A DNA stretch of 12,075 nt, taken from positions 1-12,075 of the forward strand of contig JANXTN010000234.1 of NCBI GenBank assembly GCA_025352435.1, read 5' to 3'. Shown piece by piece: positions 1-5,942 of this stretch (position 1 is the first letter of the stretch; every line of letters begins with the position of its first letter). Below the pieces are notes generated by a model. The model was not told where the DNA came from. It saw only the letters and a program-made list of their open reading frames with translations, and ran no database searches. A program made the position numbers and the translations under genes. The DNA comes from Ferruginibacter sp. (GTDB lineage Bacteria > Bacteroidota > Bacteroidia > Chitinophagales > Chitinophagaceae).

Positions 1-375
1 CTTCAGTTGGCGCAACAATTACAAGGTCACCCCAAAATAAACAATGTAAAATATCCTTTTTTAGATACCCATCCGCAATATGCAATTGCAAAAAAACAAA
101 TGAGTAATGGCGGGGGTCTTTTAACTTTTGAAATAAACAAAGGATTAGAAGGTGGTAAAACTTTTTTAGATGCGTTACAACTTTTGTCTGTGACAAACAA
201 CCTGGGCGATAGCAGAAGTATTGCTTCGCATCCTGCATCTACCACTCACTCAAAACTTAACCAGGCCGAAAAAGATGCAGTAGGGATAACCTCCGGTCTT
301 ATAAGAATTTCTGTGGGGTTAGAATATATCGACGATATAGTGAACGATATTTTACAAGCGCTAGAAGCTTGCTAA
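1..375 (+). CDS. O-succinyl/O-acetylhomoserine sulfhydrylase family protein, C-terminal part
   Basis: This is the 3' part of a gene cut by the window edge. Frame 1 is open from base 1 to a TAA at 373-375, giving about 124 residues of a family usually near 390-430. It belongs to the Cys/Met metabolism PLP-dependent family (fold type I), cytoplasmic enzymes that join homoserine esters and sulfide to make homocysteine. Visible hallmarks are a VTNNLGDSRS stretch followed by SHPASTTH, the substrate-binding segment, and near the end GLIRISVGLEYIDDI, whose Arg binds the substrate carboxylate in this family. The LGD form (rather than LGG) points to a sulfhydrylase more than to cystathionine gamma-synthase or a lyase, but those remain possible because the PLP-lysine region lies outside the window. 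The gene converges on the TPR gene, with 2 bp between stop codons and no clear terminator between them. Confidence 0.88.
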   Translation, partial: LQLAQQLQGHPKINNVKYPFLDTHPQYAIAKKQMSNGGGLLTFEINKGLEGGKTFLDALQLLSVTNNLGDSRSIASHPASTTHSKLNQAEKDAVGITSGLIRISVGLEYIDDIVNDILQALEAC

Positions 376-377
376 TA

Positions 378-1130
378 TTACATCCAGTCCTTTATAAGCC
401 TTTGCGCTTCTGCTTTTATGCGGGGATCGTCTTCTGTTTGGTTCTTTATAGTGAGCAGGTAATTGAGCAATGATAAGGCTTTTGTATCGTCGTCATTTTT
501 ATGGTATGCTTTTGCAAGCTCCAGATAATTTAATGTAAAAAGAGGCGCCAACGATTTTGCCTTTTCGTAATACATGATGGAGTTTTTAAAGGATGCTGCG
601 GGCAAGCCTCCATAAATAATTTTTACGGCTGTTCTTTCAAAGGCATTTAGGTTGCTTACTTCATAATTCCATTTGCCCAGTACATGCCATGCTTTAAAGT
701 TGCGTGGGTTTTGGTCAACTGCTTTATCGCCGTAGCTTTTTAATTCTTTTACAGCAATTATTTTTTCTTTGCCGCTTTTAAGTAATAGTGTTTTTGCAAT
801 GGAGAAAGCCATAGCTACATTTGCTTCATCACTAGTCGGATACAGACGCAAAGCAGTCTTGGCGTAGGTTTGAGCAGTTGCGTAGTATTCATCCCGCACT
901 TTAGTGCTTTTTTCACGCCCTCCTACTCTGCAATAAAGTTCGCTGGTTTTCGTAAGTGCATACAAACTTGTGGGCTGCAGTTTTAATGCTTCTTTAAATT
1001 TTTCCAAGGCCGCTTTTTCATCTGGTATAGCTTCCAACCTGTCAGCCTCTTTTATAACTGCGTTATAATCTTGCGCCGAAATTTGATTGAATGAAAAAAG
1101 TAAAAAAACTAAGAAAGAAAACAACTTCAT
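378..1130 (-). CDS. exported TPR protein resembling the RMDN (regulator of microtubule dynamics) family
   Basis: A 250-residue protein with an N-terminal signal peptide (hydrophobic residues 3-15, likely cleavage after SAQ at residue 20), so probably periplasmic. The rest is helical with TPR-like repeats: about 24-56 (AIPDEKAALEKFKEAL), 85-115, 130-160 and 180-225. The central part, with a WHVLGKWNYEVSNL segment at 148-161, a GGLPAASFKNSIMYYEKA segment at 174-191 and the following NYLELAKAYH, resembles what I recall of the animal RMDN proteins. Those have a WHLLGRW-like motif followed by a PP-containing loop and an LYLAKCY-like helix. In Bacteroidota such proteins are usually named only as TPR proteins and their role is unknown; protein-protein scaffolding is the default inference. 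The start ATG overlaps the folB stop by one base (TGATG), implying cotranscription and translational coupling. Confidence 0.85.
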   Translation of the reverse strand: MKLFSFLVFLLFSFNQISAQDYNAVIKEADRLEAIPDEKAALEKFKEALKLQPTSLYALTKTSELYCRVGGREKSTKVRDEYYATAQTYAKTALRLYPTSDEANVAMAFSIAKTLLLKSGKEKIIAVKELKSYGDKAVDQNPRNFKAWHVLGKWNYEVSNLNAFERTAVKIIYGGLPAASFKNSIMYYEKAKSLAPLFTLNYLELAKAYHKNDDDTKALSLLNYLLTIKNQTEDDPRIKAEAQRLIKDWM

Positions 1131-1483
1131 CAGGAAAAAGATTTTGAATAATTAATGCCAACCGTTCCTATAAAATTAATGATGGGTGCATTTAATTTAT
1201 CTATAGTAATGTTAATTGATGTTATTCGGTCATCAACTTTATAAATTTCTTCTGATATGTTTTGGGCCAGTGTTTCCAACAAAGGAACGGGCTCAGAGAA
1301 ATGGTTTTTTATGATTGCATATACGTTTACATAATTAAGCGTATCTGTCAGTATTTCTACTTTTTTTGTCTCTGCAAAAGTTATTTGTGCGGATACTTCA
1401 AACTTAGTACCCACAATGGTTTCTTCAGTATGCACGCCGTGGTACGCAAAAAAGATTAGTTTATGTAAACGTATGGTAAACAT
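1130..1483 (-). CDS. folB: dihydroneopterin aldolase
   Basis: A 117-residue protein, the usual length for FolB, which converts 7,8-dihydroneopterin to 6-hydroxymethyl-7,8-dihydropterin and glycolaldehyde in folate synthesis (cytoplasmic, octameric in studied members). Family features in order: the start strand IRLHKLIFFAYHGVHTEE (4-21) with Glu20/21 at the substrate-contacting position; DTLNYVNVYAII (47-58) with the conserved Tyr51; LLETLAQNI (68-76) with Glu70, the pterin-anchoring residue; and ITIDKLNAPI (92-101) with the catalytic Lys96. All expected key residues are present. The start ATG overlaps the trxB stop by one base (TAATG) and the stop overlaps the next start (TGATG), so it is translated from the trxB transcript. 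No other folate genes are in the window. Confidence 0.93.
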   Translation of the reverse strand: MFTIRLHKLIFFAYHGVHTEETIVGTKFEVSAQITFAETKKVEILTDTLNYVNVYAIIKNHFSEPVPLLETLAQNISEEIYKVDDRITSINITIDKLNAPIINFIGTVGINYSKSFS

Positions 1484-2430
1484 TAATGCAGACCCTTTTC
1501 ACTTAAGTAACGTTCTGCATCTAATGAAGCCATACAACCGCTGCCCGCAGCAGTTATAGCCTGACGGTATATTTTATCCTGCACATCGCCGGAGGCAAAC
1601 ACGCCTTCAATATTTGTACGAGAAGTACCTGGTGTTGTTTGTATATAACCTGCGTCATCCATTTCCAACCATCCTTTAAAAATATCACTGTTGGGTTTGT
1701 GCCCAATGGCAACGAAGAAAGCACTTACAGGTATTTCGGTTTTTTCATTTGTTTGGTTGTTCAATATTCTTACCCCCTCTACTTTTTTATCTCCAAGAAT
1801 TTCATCGGTTTCGCTGTGCCAGTATATTTTAATGTTTGGTGTAGCGATCACTCTTTCCTGCATTACTTTGCTTGCACGCATTTCGCCCTTGCGTACGATC
1901 ATGTGTACGGTACTGCAAATTTTAGAAAGGTACAATGCTTCTTCGGCAGCAGTATCGCCTGCACCTACAATTGCTGCTTCTTTTCCTTTAAAGAAAAAAC
2001 CATCGCACACTGCACATGCACTCACTCCATATCCATTAAGCCTTTGCTCACTTTCTATACCCAACCATTTTGCAGCAGCGCCAGTGCTAATGATTACTGC
2101 ATCAGCCTCTATCCATTTTTCTTCGTCAATTTCTACACGTAAAGGTCTAACACCAAAATCTACATTGGTAGCAAGGCCATAGCGAATATCTGTACCCATC
2201 CTCCTCGCCTGTTTTTCAAAGTGCTCCATCATTTCAGGTCCCTGTATTCCATCAGGATAACCCGGGTAATTTTCTACTTCAGTTGTTATGGTTAGTTGTC
2301 CGCCCGGCTGTATGCCTTGGTACAGCAAAGGTTTCATGTTGGCCCTTGCTGCGTAAATAGCGGCAGTATAACCTGCAGGGCCTGATCCTATAATTAAACA
2401 TCCTACTTTTTCTGCTACTGTATTTTCCAT
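1483..2430 (-). CDS. trxB: thioredoxin-disulfide reductase
   Basis: A 315-residue low-molecular-weight flavoprotein of typical length that passes electrons from NADPH through FAD to thioredoxin in the cytoplasm. The FAD-binding Rossmann motif GSGPAG is at 15-20, the redox-active CAVC disulfide at 139-142 with the following Asp143, the NADPH-binding GAGDTAAEE at 156-164, and a VRKGEMRAS segment near 179-187 that carries the basic residues for the NADPH 2'-phosphate. The C-terminal FAD-contacting FASGDVQD begins at 288, followed by RQAITAAGSG. All functional residues appear intact. The gene lies 26 bp downstream of the DUF4249 lipoprotein gene and I see no TAnnTTTG box in that gap, so it is either cotranscribed with the lipoprotein or driven from a promoter inside it. 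Its stop codon overlaps the folB start. Confidence 0.97.
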   Translation of the reverse strand: MENTVAEKVGCLIIGSGPAGYTAAIYAARANMKPLLYQGIQPGGQLTITTEVENYPGYPDGIQGPEMMEHFEKQARRMGTDIRYGLATNVDFGVRPLRVEIDEEKWIEADAVIISTGAAAKWLGIESEQRLNGYGVSACAVCDGFFFKGKEAAIVGAGDTAAEEALYLSKICSTVHMIVRKGEMRASKVMQERVIATPNIKIYWHSETDEILGDKKVEGVRILNNQTNEKTEIPVSAFFVAIGHKPNSDIFKGWLEMDDAGYIQTTPGTSRTNIEGVFASGDVQDKIYRQAITAAGSGCMASLDAERYLSEKGLH

Positions 2431-2456
2431 TTTTCTGTTCTGTTTAAAAAAATCTT

Positions 2457-3338
2457 TTATTGAGATATAATTGTTTTGTATTTAACGGCATAGCCGCAAA
2501 AAGCGCCCAATGCACCGTTTGATATATTACCCAATACTTTGTTTGGCTGCGCAAATGGATTTCCTATTCCCTGAAAAGCAAACTCCCAGGTGCTCCAAAA
2601 CACATAAGCAGATTGTGGGATGTTGCAATATTTTAGCGTGATGGTATCTCCTCTTCTAAAAAAGTTGCTGTCTGCTTTCGGTCGATTGTTCCTATCAATG
2701 CCTTGTGGCAATTGAACGGTGAATGTAGAGCCGTCAATTACCTGATCATCAAACACAGAATTTTCTCCGGGTAAAAAAGGACCACTGTTTTTCTTTGTAA
2801 AATATCTACCAAAATTGCCAAGGCCCGGCGGGTCTGTGGATTTTAACTGCAAGGTTCTTTTTGCTGTATCTGCATTGAAAGGTGCAGGTATCGTGTATAG
2901 CGAATCCAGGGTTATTGCATTTGTCGGGATATATGTTGTAGAAGTATACTCCTGGCCTTCTGACACTACTTTTAATGTGTAAGTTTTATTTAGCTGTCCT
3001 ACAAATGCAGTTGCTGGATTTAACGCATCGTTACTGTAAAAATAACCTGTAAAGCCGGGTGCCAATGGTGTAGCATATTCTTTTAATTTATGTGTGGTAG
3101 TTCCGTTTGAAATAAGAACTTCTGCATTTCTTACAAAAGTTCCTGCAAGGGTTTGTGGATCTATCTTACTAAAATAACCAAGGCTTTTTGTTAGTACTAT
3201 TATGGGAGCTTTACCATCTTCTATCTGTCCGTCAACCACCAAAAGCGGTGTTGCATCATTTAATTTTAATGTTACATCTTTTTCACAGGCAGCAAGTAAA
3301 ATCACTGCCATTATCAACACACAAATTTTAATCTTCAT
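2457..3338 (-). CDS. DUF4249 family lipoprotein
   Basis: A 293-residue protein with a lipoprotein signal peptide. The hydrophobic stretch 5-17 ends in the lipobox LLAAC with Cys18 as the lipidated residue, followed by EKD, an acidic context compatible with outer-membrane or surface placement in Bacteroidota. The mature part starts with a strand-rich PLLVVDGQIEDG segment and a TKSLGYFSKIDPQ segment, and ends with NPFAQPNKVLGNISNG then a GAFCGYAV segment. This order is characteristic of DUF4249 proteins. Their function is unknown; they are commonly encoded next to a TonB-dependent receptor and are thought to be its accessory surface lipoprotein. No receptor lies beside this copy: upstream is a terminator and a T9SS protein, downstream is trxB. 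It is at the lower end of what I expect for family length. A TAAATTTG box lies 29 bp upstream of the start. Confidence 0.87.
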   Translation of the reverse strand: MKIKICVLIMAVILLAACEKDVTLKLNDATPLLVVDGQIEDGKAPIIVLTKSLGYFSKIDPQTLAGTFVRNAEVLISNGTTTHKLKEYATPLAPGFTGYFYSNDALNPATAFVGQLNKTYTLKVVSEGQEYTSTTYIPTNAITLDSLYTIPAPFNADTAKRTLQLKSTDPPGLGNFGRYFTKKNSGPFLPGENSVFDDQVIDGSTFTVQLPQGIDRNNRPKADSNFFRRGDTITLKYCNIPQSAYVFWSTWEFAFQGIGNPFAQPNKVLGNISNGALGAFCGYAVKYKTIISQ

Positions 3339-3366
3339 TCGTTTATTTTCTCAATTTTTATTAGTA

Positions 3367-3374
3367 CAAATTTA
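3367..3374 (-). promoter_or_regulatory. putative -7 box for the DUF4249-trxB-folB-TPR cluster
   Basis: On the minus strand this reads TAAATTTG, an exact match to the Bacteroidota -7 consensus TAnnTTTG, 28 bp upstream of the lipoprotein ATG and just after the terminator of the preceding operon. A TTTG lies upstream but only 12 bp away, too close for the usual 19-21 bp spacing, so the -33 element is weak or absent. Position between a terminator and a start codon supports the call. Confidence 0.5.
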
Positions 3375-3392
3375 CATGAATTGCTGCAAACG

Positions 3393-3417
3393 AAAAGGAC
3401 CGCTTAAAAGCAGTCCT
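3393..3417 (-). terminator. rho-independent terminator of the SUMF1-T9SS operon
   Basis: On the minus strand the sequence folds into a 10-bp stem, AGGACTGCTT pairing with AAGCGGTCCT (one T-G pair), with a 2-base TT between the arms. In practice the top A-T pairs open to make a larger loop. It is followed by a short T run (TTTT, 3396-3393). It lies 26 bp past the stop of the T9SS protein gene and before the DUF4249 promoter region, so it separates the two minus-strand units. Confidence 0.8.
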
Positions 3418-3443
3418 AATATTAGTGTATGAAGAAGAAAATT

Positions 3444-4382
3444 TTAATTGAGCACTACACGCTGTGTACTATTGAGTGTTGGCGTGTGCACCTGTATAAA
3501 ATAGATTCCTTTTGCATAGCGGGAAAGATCTACTTGAATTTTATTTCCCGATGTAGATGATAGTTTATATTGGTTTACCAGCACGCCGTTTGCATTTGTA
3601 ATATTGATGATCGTGGCTTCGTTTATATTTACTGTAGAAAATTCTATAAACAGCATTCCATTAGTGGGGTTTGGATAATACTTTACCGTAGCAGCATCCA
3701 AGCCATCAAATATTACCAATCTTGCAGGCGAATAAACAAATCTTCCATCAACATCTATTTGTTTGAGGCGATAGTAATTCAGTCCCTTTGCAGGATTGTT
3801 ATCTGTGAAACTGTAGCTGATGGACACAGAAGAATTACCTGCAGCGGCTACATTCCCAATCTTTGTAAACTTTACCGCATCGTTGCTTCTTTCCACATCA
3901 AAACTTGCGCTGTTTATCTCCTGTGAAGTTTTCCATTCTATTAACGAAGAAGTAGCAGTTTGTTTTTTTGCTGTGAAGTACAATAACACAACAGGTAATG
4001 GACCGAGAGGTCTATAAACACTTGCCCAACCATCGCCATCTCCACCTATGTAAATATTATTACTTATTTGAATGAAGGAAATTTTATCCCATCCATCTCC
4101 GCTGCCACCGACGAATATATTATTTAGTGCCTGAATAAATCCTGTTTTATCATAGCCGTCTCCTGTACCTCCAATAAAAATATTATTTACAGATTGTATG
4201 AATCCTGATTTATCATAGCCGTCTCCTGTACCTCCAACAAAAATGTTGTTTGCTGCTTGTGTAAAGAATGTTTTATCAAAACCATCGTTATTCCCTCCGT
4301 TAAAAATTGCACTGCTGGGTGGCTGTGCAAACAGAGTTGATAAGGTTACAGAAAACAGCAGCATTATAAAAATATTTTTCAT
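3444..4382 (-). CDS. exported repeat protein with T9SS type A C-terminal sorting domain
   Basis: A 312-residue protein in four parts. Residues 1-19 are a Sec signal peptide (cleavage before or after Gln20). Residues 25-122 hold five tandem 21-residue repeats of the type NNIFVGGTGDGYDKxGFIQ, with the GG pair at 29, 50, 71, 92 and 113. Residues 128-225 form a beta-rich linker domain beginning PLPVVLLYFTAK, with the familiar WKTSQEINSASFDVERS and YYRLKQIDVDG segments found before sorting domains in many Bacteroidota proteins. Residues 230-312 are the type A sorting domain, with YYPNPTNGMLFIEF and GIYFIQV and a basic end at QRVVLN. The domain directs transport across the outer membrane by the type IX system and attachment to the surface or release. 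The substrate or partner of the repeats is unknown. The gene starts 25 bp after the SUMF1-like gene, so the two are probably one operon. Confidence 0.9.
   Translation of the reverse strand: MKNIFIMLLFSVTLSTLFAQPPSSAIFNGGNNDGFDKTFFTQAANNIFVGGTGDGYDKSGFIQSVNNIFIGGTGDGYDKTGFIQALNNIFVGGSGDGWDKISFIQISNNIYIGGDGDGWASVYRPLGPLPVVLLYFTAKKQTATSSLIEWKTSQEINSASFDVERSNDAVKFTKIGNVAAAGNSSVSISYSFTDNNPAKGLNYYRLKQIDVDGRFVYSPARLVIFDGLDAATVKYYPNPTNGMLFIEFSTVNINEATIINITNANGVLVNQYKLSSTSGNKIQVDLSRYAKGIYFIQVHTPTLNSTQRVVLN
4020..4310 (-). repeat. five tandem 63-bp in-frame coding repeats
   Basis: The DNA encoding residues 25-121 of the T9SS protein has a period of 63 bases (21 codons). The two middle copies are the closest: the plus-strand block TATCATAGCCGTCTCCTGTA recurs exactly 63 bases apart (near 4149 and 4212). 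The outer copies have diverged at DNA level but keep the GG-x-x-DG-[FYW] core. The pattern suggests growth by in-frame duplication, with the middle copies the most recent. Confidence 0.9.
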
Positions 4383-4407
4383 AGTTACCTATTTAAAAGT
4401 CAAAAAA

Positions 4408-5796
4408 TTACTGTGCTGTTCTTGCTAACCGAATACCGATGTAAGAAATTACTGAACCGTTATCATCTTTTCCTGCAGTATTCCTGTCCGATGTTCGTCC
4501 ATATAGCGGCGAAAAATTAAAGGAAGATCCACGCCACCCGTATGAAAGAGAATTTGTCCAGTTGTTTATATCAGAATTTCCGGTTGCATTTAGGTACCCA
4601 TCGCCGTTTATACTGCCGTCAAAAGCAAGCCCTGTTGGATTTACTGTATTAATACAAATTTCTTGTGCGTTATCGGCCATGTTCATTACGCCGTAATAAG
4701 AGGAGCCACTTAATTCTCTTGTAGATCCGGTGGGTCTGGCAAAAATACCTGCCCTGGTCAACACACCGTAAGAGTTACCAATATTTGTATTTGCATTTGC
4801 AGGCGTATTAACACTTTCATTTGTTAATCCGGTGTTTAATACACTTAATAACTGAGAAACTGTAGTACTGCCCCAAACATATTCATTAGGAACCGGAGGT
4901 ATATTAGCGCCTCTGCATATTTTTTCAAACTCCATTTCGGTATAAGGGCGCAGACCGCTCCAATCAGCCAAGGCAGCAAGTCGTTGCGAATTAATATTAC
5001 CTACAGTTCTTTCAGGTTGTGGAGCTACAAGGTTTGGATGAACACCTGTAAAAATACCCGGAGTATTGTTTGTCGTTGCCCGTGCGAGATCTAGATGATT
5101 TAAAAAATCTACGTATTGTTGCTGGGTGGTTTCATATTTCATTACCCAGAAGGCATTGTAACCCGTTGGGTAGGCTGCCGGCAGGGTACCTGTTGTAGGC
5201 CCATATCCGTTTGTATTTAAAGTTGTACCAGTTGTTCCAAAGGTAATAGGAGCCGTAGTTACGTTAAAAGCTGCATCGGTTGCTCCTGTTTTAAAAGCAT
5301 AAAATTCAGAACCACCACTACCTAATTGAAAAGCACCCGTTGGTATATATACCATTTCTAAACCGAATACGTTTATTTCTACTGTTTCGTTATCAGCTAC
5401 ACCATCTGCACCGTAATTCCAAACAAGTTGATTACCTGTAAAACTTACATTGCCAATACCATCTGCATTTCTATTGATAAATGCACCTTTCAAATCGTTT
5501 TGTACTGTCATTGTTCCCCCTGTGCCAACTACAGAATTTGCAATTGTTAGCGTGCAATGCCGCCAATCAGCGCTACCTGTAAGCCTCCTGAACTTGATAA
5601 AGATCCAAGCTCCATCATAATTACTTTCGTTAATCGATGTGCGCCAACTGTTTTCCCAAGCCACATTAAAGTTTACAACTTCTGTGTGCGCTGTGGTGTT
5701 TTGTCCACTTAGTGTAGCCGCAGATACTGTAATGTTGTTTGCAAAAGTTATGGCTGTAACAAAACTAGCAATAACGATTAGTAAAATCTTTTTCAT
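4408..5796 (-). CDS. exported SUMF1/formylglycine-generating-enzyme-fold protein
   Basis: A 462-residue protein with a signal peptide (1-19, cut near TFA-NN). Residues 20-145 form a beta-rich N-terminal domain with a VAWENSWRTS segment and an AWIFIKFRR segment; I recall this domain preceding SUMF1 domains in other Bacteroidota proteins. From about 145 the SUMF1 fold is visible: FGLEMVYIPTGAFQLGS (144-160), FWVMKYETTQQQYVDFL (216-232), LRPYTEMEFEKICRGA (282-297), YYGVMNMADNAQEIC (367-381) and a C-terminal WRGSSF...RTSDRN...YIGIRLAR (421-459). The RGSSF-to-RTSDRN stretch, where true formylglycine-generating enzymes have the active-site cysteines, has none. It is therefore more likely a carbohydrate- or protein-binding relative than a sulfatase activator. 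No T9SS sorting domain follows, and the protein ends with the SUMF1 domain. It is probably first in an operon with the T9SS repeat protein. Confidence 0.88.
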   Translation of the reverse strand: MKKILLIVIASFVTAITFANNITVSAATLSGQNTTAHTEVVNFNVAWENSWRTSINESNYDGAWIFIKFRRLTGSADWRHCTLTIANSVVGTGGTMTVQNDLKGAFINRNADGIGNVSFTGNQLVWNYGADGVADNETVEINVFGLEMVYIPTGAFQLGSGGSEFYAFKTGATDAAFNVTTAPITFGTTGTTLNTNGYGPTTGTLPAAYPTGYNAFWVMKYETTQQQYVDFLNHLDLARATTNNTPGIFTGVHPNLVAPQPERTVGNINSQRLAALADWSGLRPYTEMEFEKICRGANIPPVPNEYVWGSTTVSQLLSVLNTGLTNESVNTPANANTNIGNSYGVLTRAGIFARPTGSTRELSGSSYYGVMNMADNAQEICINTVNPTGLAFDGSINGDGYLNATGNSDINNWTNSLSYGWRGSSFNFSPLYGRTSDRNTAGKDDNGSVISYIGIRLARTAQ

Positions 5797-5856
5797 ACAA
5801 AGTTTTTTAGATGTTTAAATGTTTATGTGAAAATAACAAGTACTTATCTCAGGCAT

Positions 5857-5874
5857 ATACCCACTAGTGGGTAT
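5857..5874. promoter_or_regulatory. perfect 18-bp palindrome, candidate NarL/LuxR-type response-regulator site
   Basis: ATACCCACTAGTGGGTAT is its own reverse complement over all 18 bases. Inside it, TACCCAC-TA-GTGGGTA has the 7-2-7 geometry and TACYYMT-like half-sites known for NarL-family dimers. It lies in the 146-bp gap between two divergent genes, 60 bp upstream of the SUMF1-like start and about 40 bp upstream of the kinase -7 box. Regulator identity is inferred from geometry and from the class of the adjacent kinase. It could instead bind an unrelated dimeric repressor. Confidence 0.6.
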
Positions 5875-5913
5875 TTATATATTTCTTTTTTTAATTAAAT
5901 CCTAGAGTATATA

Positions 5914-5921
5914 TAAATTTG
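5914..5921 (+). promoter_or_regulatory. putative -7 promoter box of the sensor kinase gene
   Basis: TAAATTTG matches the Bacteroidota -7 consensus TAnnTTTG. No TTG is present 19-21 bp upstream, where the sequence is a T-rich stretch, so the -33 contact is poor and the promoter may need an activator. With transcription starting a few bases after the box, the palindrome centre would sit near -60. The in-frame TTG at 5919 lies inside this box, which argues for translation from the ATG at 5943. Confidence 0.5.
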
Positions 5922-5942
5922 AGAGCCTTAACTACTTTACCG

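Noticed and set aside
357..374. Inverted repeat CAAGC/GCTTG at the end of the sulfhydrylase gene as a terminator
   Set aside because: Only a 5-bp stem and no T run on either strand.
1639..2182. Two long plus-strand open frames opposite trxB
   Set aside because: They are antisense shadows of a fully conserved trxB gene, with Cys/Phe/Tyr-rich, non-protein-like composition.
4020..4310. Regularly spaced repeats as a CRISPR-like array
   Set aside because: The 63-bp period keeps the reading frame, there are no distinct spacers, and the translated repeat is conserved at protein level.
4408..5796. Active sulfatase-activating formylglycine-generating enzyme
   Set aside because: Active-site cysteines are absent from the C-terminal core and no sulfatase is nearby.
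5919..5942. N-terminal extension of the sensor kinase from a TTG start
   Set aside because: The TTG lies inside a TAAATTTG promoter box and the extension delays the signal peptide; the ATG at 5943 gives a normal signal sequence.
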